In this document: positions 44,255 through 51,694 of the stretch, piece after piece
How positions within the stretch are numbered: position 1 is the first letter of the stretch
Layout of the letters: every line of letters starts with the position of its first letter
Assembly: GCF_002112505.1 (NCBI RefSeq)
Contig: NZ_NEHW01000005.1
Coordinates: 248,001 to 312,000, forward strand
DNA: 64,000 nucleotides
Direction: 5' to 3'
DNA from: Pseudomonas sp. R28(2017)
Lineage (GTDB): Bacteria; Pseudomonadota; Gammaproteobacteria; Pseudomonadales; Pseudomonadaceae
The notes under the pieces: generated by a model
Database searches by the model: none
Told to the model about the DNA's origin: nothing
What the model saw: the letters and a program-made list of their open reading frames with translations, nothing else
Made by a program: the position numbers and the translations under genes

Positions 44255-45727
44255 TCAGGTACGAACCGGCACAAACCGGGCAGTAAAGGTTTCGCCATCG
44301 CGGCGGGGGTAGAACAATGCGCCATCGGTGGCCGTGGCGCTGCCCTTGCTGAACACCACGTCCATGCAGGACACCGGCGCTTGCGGATCTTTGAGGAATA
44401 CCCGGTACAGCACGCGGTCCTCACCTTCGTAGGTGTTGGCTACTGCATCGGCCTTGATCAGAGCCTTGCGATTGCCCTTGGCATAGTCGGTCACCACTTG
44501 GATGAACGGCTGGCGATCGACCGCCGCATCCACACGGAGGATCGACACTGGGGAAATGGTCACCAGGTGGCCATTGACCGTTTGCGCCCAGACGCGGTTG
44601 TTGTAGCCCGGCAGATAATCGGTGGTCGGGTGGCTGTCGAGTGCCTGGCCGCTGGCGAGGTTGAACACCTTGCCGCTTTCACGCGGCTGGTCGGCTTCGC
44701 AACTGCTCACCGGGATAGTGCTGGCATAGGCCGGAGAAACCAGTGTGAATCCGCCGCTTTTCGGCGTGATGGTCTGCCCCAGCGTCCACTGGCTGCTGGA
44801 AGCCGCCTGGCCACCGAAATCGACCAGCGATCCGCTGTGGGCAACCATTGCCGGTAGTTGCGGCGCATGGGCTGCAGCCTTCTCCTTCACGTTGGGCCTG
44901 GCAGGTGCGCTGGCAGCTGGCATTGTCCGCCGGGCAGGTGCCTTGACCACCATCGCTGTGCCGTGGGCTAGATACTTGGGATTGTTCTGCTCGGCATTCA
45001 CGCGCTTGACCAGCGTGGCAGTGTCGTTGACCTCGACGAATTCGACGCGACGGTTCTTGCCACGTTGCATCGGGTCACTGTTGTCCGCAATCGGGCGTGA
45101 GGCCCCTGCCCCCTGGAAATACATGCGCTGGCGTGCAATACCCTGCTCGGCAAGGATGCTGGCCACCGCCCGCGCCCGCCGCTCGGAAAGCTGCTGGTTG
45201 AAACTCGCGCTGCCGGTGGCATCGGTGTGGCCAACCACCAGAATCGCCGTATTGCGTTCCCCGCCGAAGGCGCTGGCCAGCTTGCGCACCTGACGCTCGC
45301 CGTCGGGGCTGAGCTGGGCACTGCCGACAGCGAACATGCCCTCGTCCTGCACCTGGGCGACGAAACCTGCCTCCTGGGGAGCTGCACTGGCTGTGGCCGC
45401 CGGGGTGTTGAGGGTTTCAACGTCAAGTTGCAGGTGTTCTTCCTGAGCGAGGCTACGCAAACGGTCGATGCGGTCCTTGTAGGCCAGCGCCGCGCCACAA
45501 CCGGCAGCCGCACCAATGACCGCGCCACCGATAACCGCACCATTACCCTTGTTGCTGAGCGCGCCCGCAGCCGCCCCTGCCAGGGCGCCGACCGTGCCGC
45601 CCAGCAGGCAGTTGGCCGTGCGGCTATGGGTATGGGAAAACTCTTCGATGCTGGCGCAACCACTGACGCCGACTGCAACGGCAAGGGCCAGCGCCGTGCT
45701 GCGCACTTTATATTTTGAAGCTGACAA
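44255..45727 (-). CDS. OmpA-family lipoprotein with glycine-zipper segment
   Basis: 490 aa from TTG 45727 with GGGAGACGGG ahead; upstream in-frame starts do not give a lipoprotein signal. Lipobox VSGC with Cys24. A glycine-zipper stretch (GGTVGALAGAAAGALSNKG, GGAVIGAAAGCGAALAY) follows at about 40-85, then an OmpA C-terminal domain (about 150-260) with VVGHTDATGSASFNQQLSER and RGKNRRVEF, the peptidoglycan-binding pattern. About 220 further residues have no recognised fold. First gene of the cluster. Confidence 0.82.
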   Translation of the reverse strand: MSASKYKVRSTALALAVAVGVSGCASIEEFSHTHSRTANCLLGGTVGALAGAAAGALSNKGNGAVIGGAVIGAAAGCGAALAYKDRIDRLRSLAQEEHLQLDVETLNTPAATASAAPQEAGFVAQVQDEGMFAVGSAQLSPDGERQVRKLASAFGGERNTAILVVGHTDATGSASFNQQLSERRARAVASILAEQGIARQRMYFQGAGASRPIADNSDPMQRGKNRRVEFVEVNDTATLVKRVNAEQNNPKYLAHGTAMVVKAPARRTMPAASAPARPNVKEKAAAHAPQLPAMVAHSGSLVDFGGQAASSSQWTLGQTITPKSGGFTLVSPAYASTIPVSSCEADQPRESGKVFNLASGQALDSHPTTDYLPGYNNRVWAQTVNGHLVTISPVSILRVDAAVDRQPFIQVVTDYAKGNRKALIKADAVANTYEGEDRVLYRVFLKDPQAPVSCMDVVFSKGSATATDGALFYPRRDGETFTARFVPVRT

Positions 45728-45991
45728 ACCCGTCTCCCGAGCAATCCACTGACTCAGGGCGCCCACCACGCAAAAGCGCTGGCTGACGTTCGTCCCTGAA
45801 CGACAAATTCTGTAAAAATAAAGGCGCGGGGATTTCATCACAGCCATTGACGTCAATACAACGACGAATACGCCGTTTGCCCCACAATGATGGCAATTTA
45901 ATACATCCTGTCATCAAATGGTCACTGCACTGTCGTGAAATGCACCAGCCAGGGGGCATGCGCCTGGTTTTTTCATCTTCAGGAATTCACC

Positions 45992-47047
45992 ATGACCGTC
46001 GCCGAACAGCTCAGTGCCTTGAGCGCCATTCTGGCTCAGCGCAGCATTCACAGCCTGTTCCAGCCGATCGTCTGCCTCAGCGAACGGCGTGTATTCGGCC
46101 ATGAGGCCTTGAGCCGCGGGCCCTCCAACAGCCCGCTGCATTCGCCATTGAACCTGTTTGCCATCGCCCGCCAGGCCGGTCACCTGACCGAACTGGAGGC
46201 CGCGTGCCGGGAAAGCGCGTGCCGACGCTTCAGCGAGCAGGGGCTCGACGGCAAGCTGTTTCTCAACATCTCGCCCGAATCGCTGCTGGAACCCCACTAC
46301 CCTTCCGGGCGCACCCTCAAGCTGCTTGAGCACGTGGGGCTGGCCCCCAGCCGGGTGGTGATCGAACTGACCGAACAGACCCCTACCGACGACTTCCAGC
46401 TGCTGTCCAATGCCTTGCACCACTACCGTGACATGGGCTTCTCCATTGCCCTGGACGATTTGGGTGCGGGTTACTCGAGCCTGCGCCTGTGGTCGGAGCT
46501 GCGCCCGGAGTACGTCAAGATCGACCGCCACTTCATCGATGGCATCCACCGCGACCCGCTCAAGCGCGAGTTCGTCGGTTCCATCCTGCAGATTGCCCGG
46601 GCGTCGAAGGCGCAGGTGATTGCCGAAGGGATCGAGTTGCCGGAAGAGCTGGCGGTGTTGACCGAGATGGGCGTGGACCTGGTGCAAGGGTACCTGCTGG
46701 GGCGGCCGCAGGAATTGGGGGTGCGGGAAAATCAGCAGCTATTGGCACAGGTACTACCTGTAGCGCTGGTCGAGCAGCCAACGGTGGGGCTGAATGCCAC
46801 ACTTGGCCAAGTCATGGACTGGTTTGGCCGCTATGGTGATCTGCAGGAACTGGATGTACGGGATGCCGATGGCAATTTCTGCGGCGTGATCCATCGAAAT
46901 GCACTGCCTGCACTGGCCTCTTCGCGGGCACGCCCGCTCCCACAGGCTGATCGCAGCTGCGAAATCTACGCTATTCCTGTGGGAGCGGGCGAGCCCGCGA
47001 AGAGGCCAGTGCGGCCCCGCAATAATGTTCAGGCTGTTTCGGGATAG
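45992..47047 (+). CDS. EAL-domain c-di-GMP phosphodiesterase with REP-encoded C-terminus
   Basis: 351 aa from ATG 45992 with CAGGAATTC ahead. The EAL domain (about 10-245) keeps the metal and substrate residues: GHEALSR, LNISPES, VIELTEQ, ALDDLGAGYSSL, EYVKIDRHFIDGI, AEGIEL and VQGYLLGRP, so it should hydrolyse c-di-GMP. After it comes the beginning of a CBS-like segment (GQVMDWFGRYGDLQELDVRD). About 45 residues at the end are encoded by the REP pair 46910-47012, suggesting loss of further domains (CBS, perhaps GGDEF). Its end overlaps the convergent gene by 19 bp. Confidence 0.85.
   Translation: MTVAEQLSALSAILAQRSIHSLFQPIVCLSERRVFGHEALSRGPSNSPLHSPLNLFAIARQAGHLTELEAACRESACRRFSEQGLDGKLFLNISPESLLEPHYPSGRTLKLLEHVGLAPSRVVIELTEQTPTDDFQLLSNALHHYRDMGFSIALDDLGAGYSSLRLWSELRPEYVKIDRHFIDGIHRDPLKREFVGSILQIARASKAQVIAEGIELPEELAVLTEMGVDLVQGYLLGRPQELGVRENQQLLAQVLPVALVEQPTVGLNATLGQVMDWFGRYGDLQELDVRDADGNFCGVIHRNALPALASSRARPLPQADRSCEIYAIPVGAGEPAKRPVRPRNNVQAVSG
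46910..47012. repeat. REP pair lying inside the EAL gene
   Basis: GCACTGGCCTCTTCGCGGGC and its inverse (GCCCGCGAAGAGGCCAGTGC) at the two ends, with CGCTCCCACAGG and CCTGTGGGAGCG inside. Unlike the other copies it is read as part of an open frame. Confidence 0.93.
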
Positions 47048-47397
47048 CTGTACTCGAACACCCTGACCACCTCGGAGGCATGCCACGACGCCGCCTCCAT
47101 GCCATCGACCGGCCCCGAGAAACGCCCCAGGCGCTCCACGCATTCGAAAAAGCCGGTGCGCGGCAAGCGGCTGGCACCCTGGCTGATAACCAGCGAGCTG
47201 CGCAGCGGCTGCTCGGCACGGGCATCGAGCACGGCCAGGTACTCCAGCGCGGCGGTCAGGGTCTGCATGGCCGGGCTGGGCAGCTGCAGGCGCTCGATCA
47301 GCGCACGGTAGGTGAGCAGGTGGCGTTGTCGGCGGGCCAGGTCAAGCTCGTCCAGCAGGTTTTGCCAATGCTGTCGGCTGATCCTGACCTGGCTCAT
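47029..47397 (-). CDS. Small hypothetical protein, partner of HTH gene
   Basis: 122 aa beginning MSQVRISRQHWQNLLDELDL. Helical N-terminal half (LARRQRHLLTYRALIERLQL, like a small winged-helix or TPR-like unit) and a C-terminal half with PRTGFFECVERLGRFSGPVD. Its ATG overlaps the stop of the HTH gene by 4 bp, so both are translated together. No toxin family recognised, but pairing with an HTH protein leaves that open. Confidence 0.68.
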   Translation of the reverse strand: MSQVRISRQHWQNLLDELDLARRQRHLLTYRALIERLQLPSPAMQTLTAALEYLAVLDARAEQPLRSSLVISQGASRLPRTGFFECVERLGRFSGPVDGMEAASWHASEVVRVFEYSYPETA

Positions 47398-47732
47398 GAC
47401 GGCTCGCTCCAGCCGGCCACCCCCAGGTGCCAGGCCAGGGCTCGGCGGATGGCAGCATCCGGCTGGCGCTCGCCCGATTCGATCATGGCCAGGTAAGCCG
47501 GGCTGACCCCGACATTACGCGCCAACTGCTCAGGGGCGATGCCTTTGGCCTGGCGCAGCTGTGCCACTTCACTGAACGCTGGCAGGCTGACTGCCGGGGC
47601 ACTCGGTTGCGCTGATTCGGCAACCACCTCGGCAGGTGCCTGCCCGGCTGCCTTGAGCAGCGCCTGATATTGCTCCCAGGGTACGACGGCGTACTCGGGC
47701 TGACCGTCCCGGCTAATGACCTGAATACCCAT
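47394..47732 (-). CDS. HTH (XRE-like) regulator with antitoxin-like N-terminus
   Basis: 112 aa. The N-terminal 30 residues (MGIQVISRDGQPEYAVVPWE) resemble the start of Phd/YefM-type or prevent-host-death-like proteins. A Pro/Ala linker leads to an XRE helix-turn-helix at about 57-105 (LRQAKGIAPEQLARNVGVSP then AYLAMIESGERQPD). Just upstream are three palindromes that are natural operators, so self-repression is likely. First gene of a two-gene unit. Confidence 0.78.
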   Translation of the reverse strand: MGIQVISRDGQPEYAVVPWEQYQALLKAAGQAPAEVVAESAQPSAPAVSLPAFSEVAQLRQAKGIAPEQLARNVGVSPAYLAMIESGERQPDAAIRRALAWHLGVAGWSEPS

Positions 47733-47740
47733 TACAACCC

Positions 47741-47789
47741 CCTTACGTAAGGATTACCGCATGTAATCCGTAGGCATAACGCTTATGCC
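47741..47789. promoter_or_regulatory. Three tandem palindromes (candidate autoregulatory operators)
   Basis: CCTTACGTAAGG (47741-47752), GGATTAC-CGCAT-GTAATCC (47751-47769) and GGCATAA-CGC-TTATGCC (47773-47789) are all perfect, back to back, starting 9 bp from the HTH start codon. All three share (T)TA-C...G-TAA type arms. AATTATATTAC further out suits a promoter. Confidence 0.75.
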
Positions 47790-47833
47790 AATTATATTAC
47801 CAAGCGCGGGAGTGTGTGGGGACTTGCTCGTTT

Positions 47834-48274
47834 TCAGTGCGTATTGCGCTCCAGGCGCAGCGCTTCGGGGGTGTCGGGCAGGCGCTCGACCACTCGCAGG
47901 CGCTCGGGCGCCTGGCTGTCGCGCCAGGCCTTGAACCGCGCCAGCTCATCGGCCACGGTTTTCAGCACCCAGCCGAGCACGGCGATGTCATCGAGAAAGC
48001 CGACACCCAAGATCCAGTCAGGGATGGCGTCGACCGGGCTGACGAAATACAGCAGGCCCGCGACGATGGTCAACAAGGCCTTGGGGCTGATGGCACGGTA
48101 CTCACCGCGCCACCAGGCCAGGCACAGCGACTGCAACAGCTTGACGTCGTCGCGCAACTGGCCGATACGAGGGCCTTTGCGGGCCACGGCGAACAGCAAG
48201 GCCGGCAGCCGGCCACGGCTGAGCAGGCGCTCGGCCAGGGGCAGGAAACGGGCGAAATTCCAGGGTGCGCTCAT
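47834..48274 (-). CDS. YkvA-family (DUF1232) membrane protein
   Basis: 146 aa. The DUF1232 signature AGLLYFVSPVDAIPDWILGV followed by FLDDIAVLGWVL is clear. There is one membrane-like helix at the motif. Function of the family is unknown. It is a single gene; upstream lies the region with DnaA boxes. Confidence 0.88.
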   Translation of the reverse strand: MSAPWNFARFLPLAERLLSRGRLPALLFAVARKGPRIGQLRDDVKLLQSLCLAWWRGEYRAISPKALLTIVAGLLYFVSPVDAIPDWILGVGFLDDIAVLGWVLKTVADELARFKAWRDSQAPERLRVVERLPDTPEALRLERNTH

Positions 48275-48291
48275 GGAGCCTCCAGCAGGGA

Positions 48292-48322
48292 AAGGTTATC
48301 CACATTTATTGTGGATAACCTT
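48292..48322. promoter_or_regulatory. Palindrome of two perfect inverted DnaA boxes
   Basis: AAGGTTATCCACA-TTTAT-TGTGGATAACCTT is a perfect 13-bp inverted repeat. Each arm contains the consensus DnaA box TTATCCACA (48296-48304 plus, 48310-48318 minus). It starts 18 bp upstream of the YkvA gene start. Confidence 0.8.
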
Positions 48323-48388
48323 GTGAACAGGGCGAAGTTTGTGACGGCGGGCGCCCACAAGGCAAGGGCCCCGGTCAGATCGGGCGTT

Positions 48389-48397
48389 TTTTACACA
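48389..48397 (+). promoter_or_regulatory. Third DnaA-box-like site
   Basis: TTTTACACA fits the relaxed consensus TTWTNCACA. It lies 71 bp from the paired boxes. A weaker match, TTCTTCACA, lies further right (near 48445). The rest of the 276-bp gap 48275-48550 shows no gene. Confidence 0.5.
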
Positions 48398-48508
48398 GTC
48401 GTTTCAGATCCGCAAACGATTTGCGTCAGAAGCTTCCGGCTTCTTCACACTGCTCTTGCTCGGACAGTCGCCACTGCATGAGGTTCGCCGTACGATCCCC
48501 CACAAACG

Positions 48509-48536
48509 ACAACGCCCCGTCAGGACGGGGCGTTGT
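48509..48536 (-). terminator. Hairpin terminator of the FKBP gene
   Basis: ACAACGCCCCGTC and GACGGGGCGTTGT with a 2-base spacer, 13-bp arms, 15 bases past the stop codon. The T tract is weak (CGTTTG), so termination may be partial. Confidence 0.75.
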
Positions 48537-48550
48537 GCAGGTACCAGGCG

Positions 48551-49309
48551 TTATTGCTTGGCGGGGGCTTCGGCAGGGGCGTCAGCTTCTGGCGCTTCGC
48601 CACCCTGCAGCTGGGCCGGGTCCTTGATGGCGATCAGTTCCAGGTCGAACACCAGGACCGAGTTGGCCGGGATCAGCGGGCTCGGGCTCTGGGCACCGTA
48701 GGCCAGCTCAGCCGGGATGAACAGCTTGTACTTTTCGCCAACGTGCATCAGCTGCAGGCCTTCGACCCAGCCTGGGATCACACCGCTGACGGGCAGGTCG
48801 ATCGGGCTGCCGCGCTCGACCGAGCTGTCGAACACCTTGCCATCGATCAGCTTGCCTTCGTAGTGAACGGTGACCACGTCGGTCGGCTTCGGCTGCGGGC
48901 CGTCGGCCTTCTTCACGACTTCGTACTGCAGGCCCGAGGCGGTGGTGACCACGCCAGGCTTCTTGGCGTTCTCTTCAAGGAATTTCTTGCCGGCGCTGGC
49001 GGCTTCTTCGCTGGCCTTGGCCAGGCGTTCTTCGGCGCGCTTCTGCAGCGCGGTGAAGGCTTCAACCAGCTCTTCGTCCTTGATGCGCTGCTCCTTCTTG
49101 CCGACGGCGTCTTCGATGCCGAGGGCGACCGCTTTCGAATCAAGGTCTTCCATGCCTTCCTGAGCCAGGCTCTTGCCCATGTTCAGGCCGATACCGTAGG
49201 AGGCTTTCTGTGCCGGAGTCTTCAGCTCGGGGCTGCTGGCCTGTTGATCACAGCCAGCCAGTACCAGGCCTACCAGGGCAACCGCAGCCGCCAGACGATG
49301 CTGTTTCAT
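48551..49309 (-). CDS. FKBP-type peptidyl-prolyl isomerase lipoprotein
   Basis: 252 aa from ATG 49309. Lipoprotein signal with LVLAGC (Cys24-region), an N-terminal dimerisation domain (KASYGIGLNMGKSLAQEGME) and a C-terminal FKBP domain (VTVHYEGKLIDGKVFDSSVE, GVIPGWVEGLQLMHVGEKYK, IPANSVLVFDLELIAI). This is the FkpA/Mip layout: a periplasmic folding helper. The Ala/Glu/Pro tail (EAPEADAPAEAPAKQ) is unusual but harmless. Confidence 0.93.
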   Translation of the reverse strand: MKQHRLAAAVALVGLVLAGCDQQASSPELKTPAQKASYGIGLNMGKSLAQEGMEDLDSKAVALGIEDAVGKKEQRIKDEELVEAFTALQKRAEERLAKASEEAASAGKKFLEENAKKPGVVTTASGLQYEVVKKADGPQPKPTDVVTVHYEGKLIDGKVFDSSVERGSPIDLPVSGVIPGWVEGLQLMHVGEKYKLFIPAELAYGAQSPSPLIPANSVLVFDLELIAIKDPAQLQGGEAPEADAPAEAPAKQ

Positions 49310-49526
49310 GCTATTTCCTTGTTCATGCGCCATAAGGGCAATCAGGGTAAAGCCGCGAGCTTATCAGGCGGCCATCACCAATGGCTACCGGCATAAGAGC
49401 GGGTTTTCGTAAGGAAGTTCAGTAGGTAAAGGCTTCTTCATGGAAGCTTTACAGCCATTGGCCAGTATTGACCCTTTGTGCCGGGTTTTCCTGGTTTTTG
49501 TGGCTTTTTATTTCTGGCAGTTCTGA

Positions 49527-50459
49527 TCAGGGATAGGCGCCGTCGCGGTACTGCTCGGCAAGCTCGCGCAGCACCTCGCACACCCACTGCCCCGGCATGC
49601 TCAGCGGCAACGCCGCATTCCGGCAGATGCCCACCGAGCCACCCGGCTCACGCACGCCAAGGTCAAGCTCGGCCAATTCCCCCCGCCGCAGGTCGAGCAG
49701 CACCGCATCCCGCGGCGCTACCCACAACGCGTTGCTACCCAGCAGATAACGCCGGCTCAACGCCAACGACAAGGTCTCCAGGCGCTGCGCCGGCATCTGG
49801 ATGCCGCACTGCACGAACAGGCTGTCGGCATGCTGGCGGATGGTGGTGCCCGGTGGTGGCAGCACCAGCGGATACTGCCCGACCCGCTGCCGCTCCACGG
49901 GTGCACTGGCCAGCAAGGGATGGCCAGGGCGCACGACCAGGGCCATGGACTCGCTGTACAGATGCTCGAACGACAGCCCCTGAATCTGTGGGCTGTCGGT
50001 CATGCGCCCGACCACCAGCTCCAGCTCGCCCAGGTGCAGTTGCCCAAGCAGCTGCGCACTCACCCCGGTCACCACACTGATCACCAAGGCCTCGTGACGC
50101 TGATGCAGGCGGCACAGCACCTCAGGCATCAGCAGCCCCTCGACCGTCGACAACACGCCAATACGCACCTGCGACGGCGCCCGCGCTTCACCGCGCAGGC
50201 TGCTCACGCCATCGCGCAGCGCCTGTACGCTGGGCCCGGCGTAGCGCATGAAGCGCGTGCCGGCCGGGGTCAGCTCGACGCCCTGGCGACTGCGCTCGAA
50301 CAGGCGCGCTTCGAGCAGGTCTTCGAGCTCCTTGAGGGTCTTGGAAATCGCCGGCTGGCTGATCGCCAGGATATCGGCAGCCCTGGCCAGGCTGCCCTGC
50401 CGGGCAATCTCCAGGAAACACAGCAGGTGGCGGTACTTGATGCGGGTGTCGAGGTTCAT
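49527..50459 (-). CDS. LysR-family transcriptional regulator (PcaQ-like)
   Basis: 310 aa from ATG 50459 (MNLDTRIKYRHLLCFLEIAR). Winged helix with ARAADILAISQPAISKTLKE, then a LysR effector domain (VRIGVLSTVEGLLMPEVLCR). The first 60 residues strongly resemble PcaQ-type regulators of protocatechuate genes, but no pca gene is near. It starts 10 bp after the AraC-type regulator stop on the same strand, so both regulators appear to be in one transcript facing away from the MFS operon. Confidence 0.9.
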   Translation of the reverse strand: MNLDTRIKYRHLLCFLEIARQGSLARAADILAISQPAISKTLKELEDLLEARLFERSRQGVELTPAGTRFMRYAGPSVQALRDGVSSLRGEARAPSQVRIGVLSTVEGLLMPEVLCRLHQRHEALVISVVTGVSAQLLGQLHLGELELVVGRMTDSPQIQGLSFEHLYSESMALVVRPGHPLLASAPVERQRVGQYPLVLPPPGTTIRQHADSLFVQCGIQMPAQRLETLSLALSRRYLLGSNALWVAPRDAVLLDLRRGELAELDLGVREPGGSVGICRNAALPLSMPGQWVCEVLRELAEQYRDGAYP

Positions 50460-50469
50460 GCCGGCAAGC

Positions 50470-51399
50470 TTACCGCATCGCCACCTGCGGCGTATCCGGG
50501 TCGCGCTGCTGGCGGCGGAACTGCCCGGGTGGCAGGCCATGCATCTGCCGGAAGCGCCGGGAGAAGTAGGCTTCATCGGCAAAGCCACAGAGCCGCGCCA
50601 CCTCCCCCACCGGGCGGCTGCCATTGAGCAGGTAGTTGCGCGCCGTGTGCATGCGCCGCTCCAGCACCAGCTCGCTGAAGGTCTTGCCGATTTCCTTGCG
50701 CAGCCAGTGAGTCAGGTAGGTCGGTGACAGGTAGGTGGCGGCGGCGACTTTCTGCAGGTTCAGGTCGGGGTCGTCGATATGCCGGCGCAGGTACTCGCTC
50801 ATGCGGCCCAGCGCGGCGCGGCGGCTGAGCTGGGCGGCGTTGCTGTCGGCCAGTTCGCGCAGCGGCTCGGCGTACAGGCCGCAGACCTGGCCGATCAGCT
50901 GCAGCAGCAGGCCCTTGAGCATTTCGCGGCTGCCGAACCGGCGGTTGGCATCCAGCGCGCGCATGCGCTCGAGGATCTGCCGCACTTCGGCGAAGTCGGC
51001 CTCATCGAGGCAGAAGTCGAGGTGCTCCTGGAAGCGGAACGGTGACAGTTCCGGCGCTTGCAGGATCGACACCTCTTCCAGGTCCATCGGGTCGCAGGCC
51101 AGGTGCGGCAGCAGGAACGTCTGCGAGAAGTTGATCACCACGAAGTCGCTGTCGGCCGGGTGCGGAATCACATGCACCCGGTGCGGCAGGATGAAGGCCA
51201 GGGTGTTGCGCCTGAACGGGCGCTGCACGCTGCCGATGTGCTGCACCGTGTCGCCTCCGAAGTTGACCTGGATCTGGAAGTACTCGTGACGGTGCGGCGC
51301 GGTCTCGGCGGGGCGGCCGCGCTGGTCGCGGATGTAGAAATCCATCAGCTCGCTGCGCTGCTGCATGACGTAGGTCGGGACCTCGCGCTTGGGGGGCAT
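50470..51399 (-). CDS. AraC-family transcriptional regulator
   Basis: 309 aa from ATG 51399 with TGGAGATTGCCC ahead; a TTG two codons earlier is less likely. N-terminal cupin-type sensing domain (HRHEYFQIQVNFGGDT) and a C-terminal double helix-turn-helix (LQKVAAATYLSPTYLTHWLR, then VGEVARLCGFADEAYFSRRF). It probably controls the divergent MFS-FAH-SDR-dehydrogenase operon, given the arrangement. Confidence 0.92.
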   Translation of the reverse strand: MPPKREVPTYVMQQRSELMDFYIRDQRGRPAETAPHRHEYFQIQVNFGGDTVQHIGSVQRPFRRNTLAFILPHRVHVIPHPADSDFVVINFSQTFLLPHLACDPMDLEEVSILQAPELSPFRFQEHLDFCLDEADFAEVRQILERMRALDANRRFGSREMLKGLLLQLIGQVCGLYAEPLRELADSNAAQLSRRAALGRMSEYLRRHIDDPDLNLQKVAAATYLSPTYLTHWLRKEIGKTFSELVLERRMHTARNYLLNGSRPVGEVARLCGFADEAYFSRRFRQMHGLPPGQFRRQQRDPDTPQVAMR

Positions 51400-51467
51400 G
51401 GGCAATCTCCAGGTTGCGGGGGGCTTGTAGTTGTACGATGTCTAAACTCAGCAATTTAACCCCTTCT

Positions 51468-51546
51468 GCAAAAACCTGCGCAATAGCAAATCCACGCAGC
51501 CCGCTGAAAACGCGACATCCAGCAGGGATTCCGAGCAAAACCCTGC
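51468..51546. promoter_or_regulatory. Direct repeats in the AraC/MFS divergent region
   Basis: GCAAAAACCTGC (51468-51479) and GCAAAACCCTGC (51535-51546) differ at one base and are 67 bp apart, in the same direction. AraC-type regulators often bind direct repeats. The gap 51400-51694 (295 bp) holds nothing else I could read. Confidence 0.35.
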
Positions 51547-51694
51547 CTGTGGATTTTCTTGGACAGCTCAGCCCTGGCCCACCCGCTGTGAAAAAACGGT
51601 CTAAAACCGCCGTTGCATTCCACTCGTTGTACGACCACCTTAGAAAAGGGACTGCAGCCCAACCTCTACCAACAACAACAAACGAGGTCGACTC

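Noticed and set aside
41856..45727. Zorya-type (ZorA/ZorB) phage defence
   Set aside because: OmpA-like domain is present, but the membrane partner does not have the MotA-like pattern and no ZorC/D/E-type helicase or nuclease gene follows.
47029..47732. A named type II toxin-antitoxin system
   Set aside because: Gene arrangement and palindromes suit it, but neither protein carries a recognisable toxin motif, so I keep it as a descriptive HTH pair.
48292..48397. DnaA boxes as a replication origin
   Set aside because: Only three boxes, no AT-rich unwinding block and no origin genes (dnaA, dnaN, gyrB, rpmH) near. A titration or regulatory site is more likely.
49527..50459. Regulator of protocatechuate genes (PcaQ proper)
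   Set aside because: N-terminal resemblance only; no pca genes near and the gene is tied to an AraC regulator and an acid-catabolism operon.
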